A stretch of DNA of 61,479 nucleotides from a bacterium (GCA_004563195.1 SFTJ01000015.1:1-61479); one strand, 5' to 3'; positions 27,926 through 36,705 are shown, numbered from the stretch's first letter. Notes: generated from the sequence alone by a model not told the origin. Translations and numbers: made by a program.

Positions 27926-28408
27926 ATGTTAAAAAGATTATTTTATGCAACAATTGCTATCTTTTCACTATTATTACCATCAAATGCTATTGCCGCAGAA
28001 AAGGGGCTTTCTTATGAAATAGAAGGTGCAGGTACTGCAACGCAAGGCAGTTATTTAGTGAAAGTGACAGTAATTTCAAAAAAATCAAGTGTCAACAATG
28101 AGTACATAGCTCGCTGTGCAGTTCATGGAGTACTATTTAGAGGTTTTTCCAATCAAGAGACTCGCCAAACACAAAAGCCTCTTGCAGGCAGTCCAATGGC
28201 AGAGGCACAGCATGCACAATTTTTTTCAGAATTTTTCAAAGAGAATGGCCCAGCAGTAGCCTATGTTACAACTATCGATTCTGGACTCCAAGTGGTAAGA
28301 GTAAACAAAGAGTATAGAATCAGCACAATAGTAGTTGTAAATAAAAGTCAACTACAAAAAGACCTTGAAAAAGCAGGTGTAATTAAAGGACTTAATAGCG
28401 GATTCTGA
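27926..28408 (+). CDS. exported small protein, LPP20-like paralog A
   Basis: The 160-residue protein has a signal peptide (FYATIAIFSLLLPSNAIAA). The mature part reads AVHGVLFRGF, KPLAG, QFFSEFFKENG and YV, the same order and spacing as in the lipoprotein at 29196 (AVRDVIFKGI, RPL, YFNAFFADGG, YV), and both end with a VVV-K/R-LxxxL strand-helix. The two are therefore paralogs, probably with an LPP20/CsgG-like alpha-beta fold. No function is known. It is the first of seven exported genes and its stop overlaps the next start by one base (TGATG). Confidence 0.75.
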   Translation: MLKRLFYATIAIFSLLLPSNAIAAEKGLSYEIEGAGTATQGSYLVKVTVISKKSSVNNEYIARCAVHGVLFRGFSNQETRQTQKPLAGSPMAEAQHAQFFSEFFKENGPAVAYVTTIDSGLQVVRVNKEYRISTIVVVNKSQLQKDLEKAGVIKGLNSGF

Positions 28409-29157
28409 TGAAAAAAATACTATTGTTATTTACTGCATTATGTTTTGCGCTAGGTATAAGTGCACAGCAGAAAGGTGAGGACGTAGTCTATCTAAATAAT
28501 GGTTCTGTGATTAAAGGCGTTATAGAACGCGTTGTAGATAATGTTAGCGTGAGCATTCGCACTCGCGATGGAAATCTTCTCACATACCCAGCAGTAGAAG
28601 TGAGACGAGTGGCTTACGGAACAGAGCCAATAATTCCTGGAAAGAGCAAGAACCCAAACTCTTACAAAGACTATAGCACTTATGAAACTGGATTCTGGTG
28701 GTCTGCGGAACTTCAAGGTGGCTTCTCATGCAATCTCGAAGGGCCCAATTTAGGGATGCTTGAACTTGATGCACTTGGAGGATATCGATTTAATCAATAT
28801 GCTAAAATAGGCTTGGGATTTGGCGCTCGTTACTATTTCAACAATGACGACATACGCTACTCATCAATAAAATGGGCATTTCCACTATATGTTAATGTTC
28901 GGGGCAATTTCATACCAGAGGAGCATCGTACCATGGTACCATACTATTCGATGGATTTAGGCGCAGCATTTCGCGACGGAGTATTTTTCCGACCAACTAT
29001 CGGAGTCAGAGTCGGCAGCGAGCGCTCAGCATTACTACTCGGAGTTTCCTACATGGGTCAGCAGCTCAATGGCTTCACTCTTGACGATAATATGGCTCGA
29101 ACTAAAAAGAAAAAATACACCTCCTTCATCGTGTTCAAAGTGGGTTATGAATTCTAA
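28408..29157 (+). CDS. exported barrel-like protein
   Basis: The 249-residue protein has a signal peptide (LLLFTALCFALGISAQ) and an N-terminal small domain DVVYLNNGSVIKGVIERV (a short beta fold often seen before barrels in Bacteroidetes). It then alternates amphipathic strands with aromatic girdles (ELDALGGYRFNQYAKIGLGF, ALLLGVSYMGQQL, SFIVFKVGYEF) and ends in aromatic Phe as outer-membrane beta-barrels do. An eight-stranded outer-membrane barrel is the likely structure. Translation is coupled to the upstream gene by a one-base overlap. Function unknown; it lies between the two LPP20-like paralogs. Confidence 0.75.
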   Translation: MKKILLLFTALCFALGISAQQKGEDVVYLNNGSVIKGVIERVVDNVSVSIRTRDGNLLTYPAVEVRRVAYGTEPIIPGKSKNPNSYKDYSTYETGFWWSAELQGGFSCNLEGPNLGMLELDALGGYRFNQYAKIGLGFGARYYFNNDDIRYSSIKWAFPLYVNVRGNFIPEEHRTMVPYYSMDLGAAFRDGVFFRPTIGVRVGSERSALLLGVSYMGQQLNGFTLDDNMARTKKKKYTSFIVFKVGYEF

Positions 29158-29178
29158 ACTAAAAGATATTATTCACAC

Positions 29179-29199
29179 ATGAAAAAACTAAGACAATGA
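29179..29199 (+). CDS. possible six-codon minicistron (MKKLRQ)
   Basis: A six-codon frame starts at 29179 and its TGA overlaps the ATG of the next gene (AATGA). It could deliver ribosomes to that start, but such short frames arise by chance easily. Confidence 0.2.
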   Translation: MKKLRQ

Positions 29200-29684
29200 A
29201 AAAAATCTTATTACTAATCGTTTCATGTCTTGCTATTAGCTTATACTCATGCAAGACTCCTACTGTCATAGACGGCTCGAATGCATACACAACTTTTGAG
29301 ACTGAATGTCTCGGCGTCGAACTCGACGGCACCCAAACTCTCAGAGCATGGGGCACGGGAAAGAACAAAGGCGACGCTATAGACCAAGCCAAAAAGAATG
29401 CAGTGCGTGATGTGATATTCAAAGGCATCACTTCCGGTTCGTCGGAATGCAATAAGCGACCACTTATCTTCGAAGTTAATGCACAAGAAAAATACGAGTA
29501 TTATTTCAATGCTTTCTTCGCAGATGGAGGAGAATACAAAAAATATGTAGATCTTGGCGATGAGAAGCGCACATCACGCATCAAGGCATCAAACAACACT
29601 CAAGAAGCCTGGAGTGTAGTAGTACGTGTGCATCGCGCAGAACTCAAAACAAGACTCATCCAGGACAATATTATCAAACCTTGA
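29196..29684 (+). CDS. lipoprotein, LPP20-like paralog C
   Basis: The 162-residue protein carries a lipoprotein signal (LLLIVSCLAISLYSCK; lipobox Leu-Tyr-Ser-Cys). The mature part shows GTGKNKGDAIDQAKKNAVRDV, IFKGI, RPLIF, YYFNAFFADGG and YV, i.e. the Gly-rich then Ala-rich helix of LPP20/CsgG-like domains, and is a clear paralog of the protein at 27926. The helix, strand and RPL order are shared. It is likely anchored in a membrane facing the periplasm. Function unknown. It follows the barrel gene by 38 bases. Confidence 0.8.
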   Translation: MKKILLLIVSCLAISLYSCKTPTVIDGSNAYTTFETECLGVELDGTQTLRAWGTGKNKGDAIDQAKKNAVRDVIFKGITSGSSECNKRPLIFEVNAQEKYEYYFNAFFADGGEYKKYVDLGDEKRTSRIKASNNTQEAWSVVVRVHRAELKTRLIQDNIIKP

Positions 29685-29736
29685 TGAAATAATCCGAACC
29701 ACAAACTATTACCTACATCAAATCACTGAAAAAACG

Positions 29737-30696
29737 ATGAAAACTCATTCTATTATTCTGATTTTACTCTTAACTACACTTTTCCCAATTGGAATCAGTG
29801 CACAAGCAAAGAAGCCAACAATCATGGTTATTCCTGCCGACACATGGTGCTCGGAAAACGGTTACCTTACCACCTATGAGAATCAAGGATTCGAAGTGAG
29901 AGTTCCCGACTACGCGAAGGCTATACAAGAAAACACCGATTTGCTCATAGTAACCACAAAAATAGGCGAGTTGATGTCTGAGAGAGGATTCCCACTAAAG
30001 GACATGTCGCAGACGCTAAAATCGGTGAACAACAATAATGCCCGAAATGCGATGATGACAAGCAAAACCTCAGGTGCAGCATTAGCAGAAAACCCTATCG
30101 ACAAGCTAAATGCCGTAGCAAAAGCCGACATTTTAATTGAAATAGGTTGGAAAATCAATAAAACCGGCCCGAAGCAGTCTGTTACATACATTATGCGCGG
30201 ACTCGACGCCTATTCAAACAAGCAAGTTGCTGCAGCACAAGGCACTGGAGCCGCTTCATTTTCAAGCGAGGTGCCTGTGCTACTTGAGGAAGCAGTGCTT
30301 GAAAAAATGGACGGCTTCTTGTCGCAACTCCAAAGCCATTTCGAAGATTTGCTTGAGAACGGACGCGAAGTGGCTTTCAGCGTCAAAGTATTCGACAACG
30401 GTTCTGGCATTTCTCTCGAGGACGAATTCGATGGTGAAGAGTTAACTGATGTCATCGAAGCCTGGATGGCACAAAACACTGTAAACCACCGCTTCAACAT
30501 GACCGATGCCACTGAAAACCAAATCACTTTCGAGCAAGTACGTATTCCAATATATCGCGAAAACGGCATGCCAATGGATACACGCCAATTTGTGAACAAC
30601 CTACGCAAGCATCTACGCGCTGAGCCTTATAATATCGTATCAAAAGTGGATACTCAAGGTCTCGGACGAGCAGATTTAATAATAGGCGAGAAATAA
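29737..30696 (+). CDS. DUF6175-family exported protein
   Basis: From the ATG at 29737 the protein has about 319 residues with a signal peptide (IILILLLTTLFPIGISAQ). It opens with AKKPTIMVIPADTWCSENGY, and continues with AIQENTDLLIVTTKI, MSERGFPLKDMSQTLKSV, MTSKTSGAALAENPIDKL and NKTGPKQSVTYIMRG, which match the DUF6175 family I remember from Bacteroides. An earlier in-frame start at 29626 lies inside the upstream gene and is rejected. The family is uncharacterised; the rhythm of the N-terminus (PTIMVIPAD) suggests a CsgG-like alpha-beta core. Confidence 0.82.
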   Translation: MKTHSIILILLLTTLFPIGISAQAKKPTIMVIPADTWCSENGYLTTYENQGFEVRVPDYAKAIQENTDLLIVTTKIGELMSERGFPLKDMSQTLKSVNNNNARNAMMTSKTSGAALAENPIDKLNAVAKADILIEIGWKINKTGPKQSVTYIMRGLDAYSNKQVAAAQGTGAASFSSEVPVLLEEAVLEKMDGFLSQLQSHFEDLLENGREVAFSVKVFDNGSGISLEDEFDGEELTDVIEAWMAQNTVNHRFNMTDATENQITFEQVRIPIYRENGMPMDTRQFVNNLRKHLRAEPYNIVSKVDTQGLGRADLIIGEK

Positions 30697-30731
30697 TTGT
30701 ACTTAACAACGCGCAAAACCAACGAAGCAAA

Positions 30732-31667
30732 ATGAAGATTATTAATAACATCATATTGGCACTTTCGATGGCACTCCCATCGACAATGATGGCCGAAGAT
30801 TGTGCACTTAGAATAATGGCAGTGCCTGTGCAACAGGGCGAACCTGTATCTACAGAAATAAGCGATATGCTTATGGCACAACTCGAGACAGCACTAAGCT
30901 TGAACGGTATGGTAGTCAACGGTGATTACAGCCAATTCTTCATAACAGGCAAATTTACCAACTTTATTAAGGATGTCACATCAACTGTGCCTGCGAAGAC
31001 TACCGTCAACACACTGCTTACACTCTCTATTGGAGACTTGGCAAGCCAAACAATATATGCATCGCAAAGTTTCGAACTGCGAGGAGTGGGAGAAAGCGAC
31101 ACTCGTGCATTTATGATGGCCTTGCGCAAACTAAATCGCAATAACAAAGATCTCACCGCATTTGCGACTAAAGGTAAGAAACAAATTGTTGACTACTTTG
31201 ACCGCAACTATAAGAGTATCATCAGTAAAGCGAGTCGGGCTTCATCTTTACGCCACTACGAAGAAGCACTCTATTATATCACATCAATTCCAGAGTGCAG
31301 CAAAGGCTATGCCGAGGCAGCTCATGTAACAGAACGAATCTTTAAGTTGTACATAGATTATACAGGCAAGAAACTTCTTGCAGAGGCTCGGGCCGCTTGG
31401 GCGGCAAGTCCAGATTCAGCAGGTGCAGAAAAGGCATTTGCTTCGCTTATTCAAATCGATTTCGAATCCTCAGCATATCCAGATGCCGAAGCTCTTGCGC
31501 GTGAAATCAGCAAGATTACTCAACGAAATTGGGACTTCGAGAACAGAGAGAAATACAACAATGAAATCGAGCTTAGACGAAGTACTATTGAGGCCGCTCG
31601 AGCTGTGGGTGTTGCTTATGGATCACACCAGCAACCCACTACCACCAATATTATGTGGATGAGATGA
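30732..31667 (+). CDS. exported CsgG/LpoB-like protein
   Basis: The 311-residue protein has a signal peptide (ILALSMALPSTMMAE). The next about 130 residues read as a CsgG/LpoB-like alpha-beta domain: LRIMAVPVQQG, SDMLMAQLETALSLNGM, YSQFFITGKFTNFIKDV and NTLLTLSIGDLASQTI. From about residue 160 on the protein is helical with a TPR-like pair (SSLRHYEEALYYITSIP, EAAHVTERIFKLYID). Such proteins bind peptidoglycan synthases or form outer-membrane export complexes in other bacteria; that is analogy only. It is transcribed with its neighbours and followed by a 236-base gap. Confidence 0.65.
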   Translation: MKIINNIILALSMALPSTMMAEDCALRIMAVPVQQGEPVSTEISDMLMAQLETALSLNGMVVNGDYSQFFITGKFTNFIKDVTSTVPAKTTVNTLLTLSIGDLASQTIYASQSFELRGVGESDTRAFMMALRKLNRNNKDLTAFATKGKKQIVDYFDRNYKSIISKASRASSLRHYEEALYYITSIPECSKGYAEAAHVTERIFKLYIDYTGKKLLAEARAAWAASPDSAGAEKAFASLIQIDFESSAYPDAEALAREISKITQRNWDFENREKYNNEIELRRSTIEAARAVGVAYGSHQQPTTTNIMWMR

Positions 31668-31903
31668 TGCAACTAATGCAAGCATCTCATGACACAAACA
31701 ATAACTGAGTTCTAAACAAGCTTATAATTCCCGACATAAGCATTTTTAATTACGACAATACACCATTTCAAGTGGCTGACACTAAGCCTCGGCTAACGTT
31801 CAGCCTATGTAGAAATTGAAGGACATAACTAAGTTTACAAAACATATATTCTCATTAGGATATAGTTTTTAATTATTTACTCGCATAATACAATAATGGC
31901 ATT
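31668..31903 (+). other. gap inside the exported-protein operon
   Basis: This 236-base stretch holds no convincing ORF. A small hairpin (GGCT..AGCC) is present near 31790. No clear -7/-33 promoter was found, though an internal promoter for the WG-repeat gene cannot be excluded. Confidence 0.5.
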
Positions 31904-33937
31904 ATGACAAAAAGATTAATAACCGCATTGGCGTTCCTATTTGTAGGAGGAGCAATTGCTCTATGTGCACAAGACCTTGTTCCAGACAAAAACAAAAAGA
32001 ACAAATGGGGATATTTAGACCCATCTGGGCAGAAGGTCATCGATTATAAATTTGACGAAGCATTAGCATTTGTGGACGGACGGGCAAAAGTTCGTAAAGG
32101 CGACAAATGGGGATACATCAACACTTTAGGAGAGGAAGTGATAAAAATCCAGTTCACCGAAATGGGTGTTTGGAAAGACGGAGAATGCAAAGTTGCTGTA
32201 GGCGGTAAAAATGAAGAAGGCGTGCTAAAGAATGCAAAATATGGATTCATCAATCAACGCGGTGAATACCTCCTTAAGCCCGAATATGAACAAATTGGAG
32301 TTTTTGACGAAAACAATATGTCGCTTGTGAAAAAAGGCGGCAAGTACGGATACATCAACCGCTCCTACGACTTCGTAATTCCTTGCAAATACACAGCAAT
32401 CGGAAAATTTAATGAACAAGGAAAGTGTTGGGTTTATAATGGCGGAAAGATTGTCAAAGGCGGAAAGCTTTCAGGCGGAAAGTATGGTGTCTACGACAAG
32501 AACGGATCTATCGTAATTAAACCCAATTATAAAAGAATTGGCACATTCAGAGTTGTTCCTCCAACAGCCAATCCTATTTATTCAAAAGCCTACTTCACTC
32601 CAGAATTTCAAAAATCGCTAAAGGAGAAACAAAAAGAAATCTCAAAGAAATTGATGGGCAAATCGTTCTTGGCAGGTTTTACTGGCGACACAGAGAGCCT
32701 TATGGACGATGCAAAGAATCAGACGAAACGGTTCTTTGAAGAAGTACTTAATTCCTCCAATTTTAAACTTTCTGAAGCAGACAATCGATTGATTTCAGAG
32801 TGTGACAACTATCCAGTATTGGGTCACGAATTTGTAAGCCCAGAAATGGGTTCAACCTTTGATTTCTCAAAGTCCGATTATTATGCTGTATCGAATGTTG
32901 ACTTTATTGCTCAGGGTAATGATCTTGCTGAATGGAACTATTACAATAAAAAATTGGAAAAAGTTGGCATCATAGACGCCTACGGCAAAGTCGTCTTAAA
33001 GCCTGGAACATACGAAATAGCGTTGCATCCAAACGAGGGATTTATTCCTGTTGCAAAGGTTAAAGACAAGTATCTTGAGGTAAACTATGTGGTTATATCT
33101 ACAGGCAAGCTTTTGTTCAAAAAATGGGTAAAGGCTATAGCTCTCACCCCATTTGTTAATGGCATGGCAATAATCGCCGGTACTGATGGCCAATATCTTA
33201 TCAACAAAAATGGCATGTCGATATCATCAAACTACGATATGATAATCCCACAGGACAATTGCAGATCATTCATCATTGAGCGCAATGGTAAATATGGTTT
33301 ACTAAATGAAAACGGCAATGAGGTGCTCGCCACAGATTGGTCAATGATTCTGCCAATCAAATCCAATCTGATGTGCTCGCGAAAAGAGGCCAATGGATTG
33401 ATTGGATACATAGATAATACAGGCAAATTTGTAATTGATCCACAATATGTAGAAGCACGTTCATTCCAAGATTCTTCAGCAGGTGTAAAAACTGATGCTG
33501 GATGGGGATTAATCGGCACCAATGGCAATAGCCTCGTGGCATGCGCATGGTCGGATGTCAAGTCAGTATCAAGTAGCCACCCAAACATCGCTTGGGTAAA
33601 GCAAGACAACGAATGGCAATGCGTCACAGTGGGAGACACAAATACGGTTGCCTTCGATGGAAAATTTACTAATGTTACAAATTTTGACGAAAGTGGACGT
33701 GCAACCGTAAAGAATTCTAAAGGTTTGTACGGTTCAATTGCCCCCACTGGCAAGGAGATAGTTCCGGCAGTAATGTCAAGCCCAGATATAGTAAGCGACT
33801 TTATTGACTACATGACAGAGAATTCTTTGAATGAGGTGAAGGCCATCGACGCTTATCGGTTCAATGTTAAGAGAGTAAGCGTAACTAATAAGGTCCATCT
33901 ATCAGATCGCTTATCAAATGAAATGTGGGATTTCTAA
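31904..33937 (+). CDS. exported WG-repeat protein
   Basis: The 677-residue protein has a signal peptide (ITALAFLFVGGAIALCAQ). Its body is built of WG repeats: NKWGYLDPSGQKVI, DKWGYINTLGEEVI, AKYGFINQRGEYLL, GKYGYINRSYDFVI, GKYGVYDKNGSIVI, then after a helical insert (about 230-300) further copies such as GKYGLLNENGNEVL and GWGLIGTNGNSLV. The repeat forms a beta-rich, possibly binding, scaffold found in many secreted or cell-wall proteins. Length allows about eight or nine repeats. The ligand is unknown. Only 18 bases separate it from the next gene. Confidence 0.9.
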   Translation: MTKRLITALAFLFVGGAIALCAQDLVPDKNKKNKWGYLDPSGQKVIDYKFDEALAFVDGRAKVRKGDKWGYINTLGEEVIKIQFTEMGVWKDGECKVAVGGKNEEGVLKNAKYGFINQRGEYLLKPEYEQIGVFDENNMSLVKKGGKYGYINRSYDFVIPCKYTAIGKFNEQGKCWVYNGGKIVKGGKLSGGKYGVYDKNGSIVIKPNYKRIGTFRVVPPTANPIYSKAYFTPEFQKSLKEKQKEISKKLMGKSFLAGFTGDTESLMDDAKNQTKRFFEEVLNSSNFKLSEADNRLISECDNYPVLGHEFVSPEMGSTFDFSKSDYYAVSNVDFIAQGNDLAEWNYYNKKLEKVGIIDAYGKVVLKPGTYEIALHPNEGFIPVAKVKDKYLEVNYVVISTGKLLFKKWVKAIALTPFVNGMAIIAGTDGQYLINKNGMSISSNYDMIIPQDNCRSFIIERNGKYGLLNENGNEVLATDWSMILPIKSNLMCSRKEANGLIGYIDNTGKFVIDPQYVEARSFQDSSAGVKTDAGWGLIGTNGNSLVACAWSDVKSVSSSHPNIAWVKQDNEWQCVTVGDTNTVAFDGKFTNVTNFDESGRATVKNSKGLYGSIAPTGKEIVPAVMSSPDIVSDFIDYMTENSLNEVKAIDAYRFNVKRVSVTNKVHLSDRLSNEMWDF

Positions 33938-33940
33938 GTT

Positions 33941-33948
33941 AAAGGAGG
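33941..33948 (+). promoter_or_regulatory. strong Shine-Dalgarno before the last operon gene
   Basis: AAAGGAGG at 33941-33948 sits seven bases before the ATG at 33956. Such a full anti-rRNA match is uncommon in Bacteroidetes and fixes the start codon. Confidence 0.75.
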
Positions 33949-33955
33949 ATTCGTT

Positions 33956-35173
33956 ATGAAACATAAATTATTTTCAACTATTGTATTGACAATTAGTGCT
34001 TTGACATTTTCATCAGCTGCATCAGCTGCAGATGATGTTATTAGCGACAAATATACCCGTAGCTCTATCTATAGCATTCTTGTCAATCACACCGAACAGA
34101 GATTTGCAGGCGAGATTCGAAGCCAGTTCCTAAATATTCCGACCCCTGACCAATATAACGATCACGACTTAAGTGTGAAAGTTATAGATATCAGCAAAAA
34201 CGCAAATTATAGTGATTCAATCGACAATTTCATCAAGAACAATTACATAGCAAGCCGTATGGTTGCTAAATGGTTCAACCGCGACATGCTTACTGGAGAA
34301 TGCTCTATGGACTTAATCAAAGAGCGAGGTGTGTATAATGCATCTGAAATGGATAAAGAAATTGCTCTTCGTTCTCCTCGCGGAATCTCTATGCTTGAAG
34401 ATGCAGGTGAAGAATTGATTGGACAGTCATTCTTATTGGTTAATGAAATCAGTTATATTGACAAAGGCAAAAAGTCAAAGATTTTCGGTTCCGCTTTGAA
34501 AATTGCAGGTTCGATCGCTGGCAACTTTGTTCCCGGCGTATCCTCATTAACCGACAATCTCGGTGACATGATTAGTTCTTTGAAGGGTTTTAAAGTTAAA
34601 ATCACTACACGCCTCTATCAACTTCAATGGAATGATGAACATTCTGGCACATTCTACAAAATGTGTTATACTGATGTTCCTGATGAAGATAAACGTCAAG
34701 CATTTGAGGACTATCGAGGACAGTTCTCGCTGGTATATATCGGTTCGGTTGAATCTGCTGGCTCAACCACTTCTTTTATGGGCATTAACGAGGAAGAACC
34801 ACTGCTAATGGTTCGCAAGGCTTGCCAGCGTGCACTTGACGATAATGTTGCCGACTTGCAGAAAAAATACGACCAATTCCGTGTTAAAGCTCCTCTTAAG
34901 GTTGGAGCTGATGGTGTTCTAACAGCTGCCATTGGCAAAAAGGAGGGAATTACTCCTGACTCTAAGTTTGAAGTGCTTGAAGCCAGAGAAAAAAACGGCA
35001 AAATTGAATATAAAAAAGTAGGGGAGGTCCAGGCTATTGACAAAAAGATTTGGGACAACCGCTTTATGGCAGAAGAAGAACAAGCCTACGGGGCAACATT
35101 CGGAGCAACAACATTTAAAAAGCTAAGCGGCAATAACTTTTACAGCGGTTTGCTCATTAGAGCAATAAATTAG
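33956..35173 (+). CDS. exported protein of unknown function, possible FlgT-like C-terminus
   Basis: The 405-residue protein has a signal peptide (VLTISALTFSSAASAA). The middle carries MLEDAGEELIGQSFLLVNEIS and a hydrophobic Ala-Gly-rich segment (FGSALKIAGSIAGNFVPG) that may insert in a membrane or pack as a helical pair. The C-terminal about 90 residues (GVLTAAIGKKEGITPDSKFEV, then YKKVGEVQAIDKKIWDNRF) resemble the FlgT/CsgG-associated domain with its Gly-Ile-x-x-Gly start and VGEVQAI strand; this match is weak. It is the last gene of the run and precedes a strong terminator. Confidence 0.65.
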   Translation: MKHKLFSTIVLTISALTFSSAASAADDVISDKYTRSSIYSILVNHTEQRFAGEIRSQFLNIPTPDQYNDHDLSVKVIDISKNANYSDSIDNFIKNNYIASRMVAKWFNRDMLTGECSMDLIKERGVYNASEMDKEIALRSPRGISMLEDAGEELIGQSFLLVNEISYIDKGKKSKIFGSALKIAGSIAGNFVPGVSSLTDNLGDMISSLKGFKVKITTRLYQLQWNDEHSGTFYKMCYTDVPDEDKRQAFEDYRGQFSLVYIGSVESAGSTTSFMGINEEEPLLMVRKACQRALDDNVADLQKKYDQFRVKAPLKVGADGVLTAAIGKKEGITPDSKFEVLEAREKNGKIEYKKVGEVQAIDKKIWDNRFMAEEEQAYGATFGATTFKKLSGNNFYSGLLIRAIN

Positions 35174-35208
35174 CTTACTGGCAATTAACTAAACACAAAA
35201 GATTATAA

Positions 35209-35240
35209 GGTCGAGAATTTGCGGTTCTCGGCCTTTTTAT
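35209..35240 (+). terminator. rho-independent terminator of the exported-protein operon
   Basis: GGTCGAGAA (35209-35217) pairs with TTCTCGGCC (35225-35233) with one G-U pair, followed by TTTTTAT. It lies 36 bases after the last gene stop. Confidence 0.85.
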
Positions 35241-35451
35241 ATTATAGCCACTATGCTCTTTCGCATTGACGTATGTTATATATCAGAATCCATTACTAAT
35301 GAAGGGGATTTGCATCCTTGGCAAAATTGTCATGGTGGGGTGTTGGCACGGTGTTTGCAGTTTGTTTTTGGTGGATAATGGTCTATATTGGCAATTTGGA
35401 CTAAAAAATGTGGTATTAACAATTAAAAGATGAGCTATAATTAAGAATACT

Positions 35452-36249
35452 ATGCAGAATAAGAATATCAACGGATCGAAAATAGCATTTCCTCAAGATA
35501 ATAATATAAGTTTCGAAGAGATTAGCCACACTTACACTGTGAATGGTGTGGGCGAGATGACGCCTGTGAGCAACGTGGTGAAGCATTTCTTCAAGGAATT
35601 TGACGCCGAATATTGGAGTATGCGCAAGACGCTCAACGACATGCGCAAAGCGGCAATATTGCGCGACGAATGGGCATGCAACGCCTCGCTCGAGAGTCAG
35701 AAAGGCACTCACTTGCACCGCATGATAGAGGAATATCTGTGCGACGGCATCGTGCCCGACTCGATGGTGCGCCCCATATCCTATGTGGGTAATTATGTAA
35801 AAAGCGACAAGAGCGTCGACTTGAGCAAGGAGTGGCAATACTTCGAAAACTTCAAGAATAATGTGCAGTTCACTCCGTTTCGCACCGAATGGTGCGTCTA
35901 CGACGAAGATGTGAAGATGGCCGGAACCATCGACTTGATTTGCCAATGCAGCGACGGAACTTATGAACTCTACGACTGGAAACGCAGCAAGAAAGTAGAC
36001 AAAAACGAGAGAAACAAGTGGGCAAACGGCATCAACGGTATGGAACACCTTAGCGACACTTCGTATTTCCACTATTGCTTACAACAAAATCTCTATCGCC
36101 ACATGGTGGAATCCAAATATGGTTTGAAGATAAGCCGCATGAATCTGGTGGTGCTCCACCCTGAGTTTAAGAACTACTACACAGTGCCCGTGCCACGCAT
36201 GGAACGCGAGGTGGAAATCATATACAACTATCTCTATAAAATGAAATAA
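35452..36249 (+). CDS. stand-alone RecB-type PD-(D/E)XK nuclease
   Basis: The 265-residue protein shows the motifs of the RecB/Cas4-like nuclease group: GTHLHRMIEEYL (motif I, Gly-x-x-x-His), AGTIDLICQCSDG (motif II, Gly-x-x-Asp-Leu), YELYDWKRSK (motif III, Asp-x-Lys) and QQNLYRHMVE (QxxxY motif near residue 215). These are the catalytic and helix residues of the fold. No helicase, polymerase or CRISPR gene lies next to it, so its partner is unknown. It may process DNA ends in repair, or serve an inherited phage or mobile-element function. Its own terminator follows at 36264. Confidence 0.85.
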   Translation: MQNKNINGSKIAFPQDNNISFEEISHTYTVNGVGEMTPVSNVVKHFFKEFDAEYWSMRKTLNDMRKAAILRDEWACNASLESQKGTHLHRMIEEYLCDGIVPDSMVRPISYVGNYVKSDKSVDLSKEWQYFENFKNNVQFTPFRTEWCVYDEDVKMAGTIDLICQCSDGTYELYDWKRSKKVDKNERNKWANGINGMEHLSDTSYFHYCLQQNLYRHMVESKYGLKISRMNLVVLHPEFKNYYTVPVPRMEREVEIIYNYLYKMK

Positions 36250-36263
36250 AAGAGAGAGCTTAC

Positions 36264-36306
36264 GAGGATGACAGAAGAAATCCCATGCTGTCGTCCTCTT
36301 GTTTTC
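36264..36306 (+). terminator. rho-independent terminator of the RecB-type nuclease gene
   Basis: GAGGATGACAG (36264-36274) pairs with CTGTCGTCCTC (36288-36298), eleven pairs including one G-U, followed by TTGTTTTCT. Confidence 0.85.
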
Positions 36307-36407
36307 TCTACAGTCTCAGAGCCTTCGATTATGTTTTGCTTGCCCGAGCAAGCTGCTTACACCATTTGGTCCACACACTGTGTGTGGCAGCCACATTTTG
36401 GTAGAAA

Positions 36408-36689
36408 TCACGGATGGAGGTAGTAGATTAGCCCCAACTGCGCCAAAATGATTAGCGGCAAGCCGTAGCGAAACTTGGCGTGCTTGGTCTTGTGATGCCA
36501 GATGCGCATACCCAATAGAGCGCCCAAACTGCCGCCCACCACTGCGAGCAGCAAGAGAGTTGACTCGGGGATGCGCCACATGCCGCGCTTCGCCTTCCAC
36601 TTGTCGATGCCATAGGCAGCAAACGCCACCACATTCACCGCAAGCACATAATACAAGAGCAGGGCGTGATCGAAAGTCAAATTTTCCAT
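36408..36689 (-). CDS. DUF1294-family small membrane protein
   Basis: The 93-residue protein has hydrophobic segments at about 9-24, 45-60 and 76-90 and the DUF1294 signature YGIDKWKAKRG, WRIPE, LLLLAVVGGSLGALLGM and HKTKHAKF. The family is common as short stand-alone proteins or as a C-terminal addition to CspA-like proteins; function unknown. It lies 16 bases downstream of the flavin reductase on the same strand, so the two are likely co-transcribed. Confidence 0.9.
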   Translation of the reverse strand: MENLTFDHALLLYYVLAVNVVAFAAYGIDKWKAKRGMWRIPESTLLLLAVVGGSLGALLGMRIWHHKTKHAKFRYGLPLIILAQLGLIYYLHP

Positions 36690-36705
36690 CTGATAAAAAT
36701 CGTTT

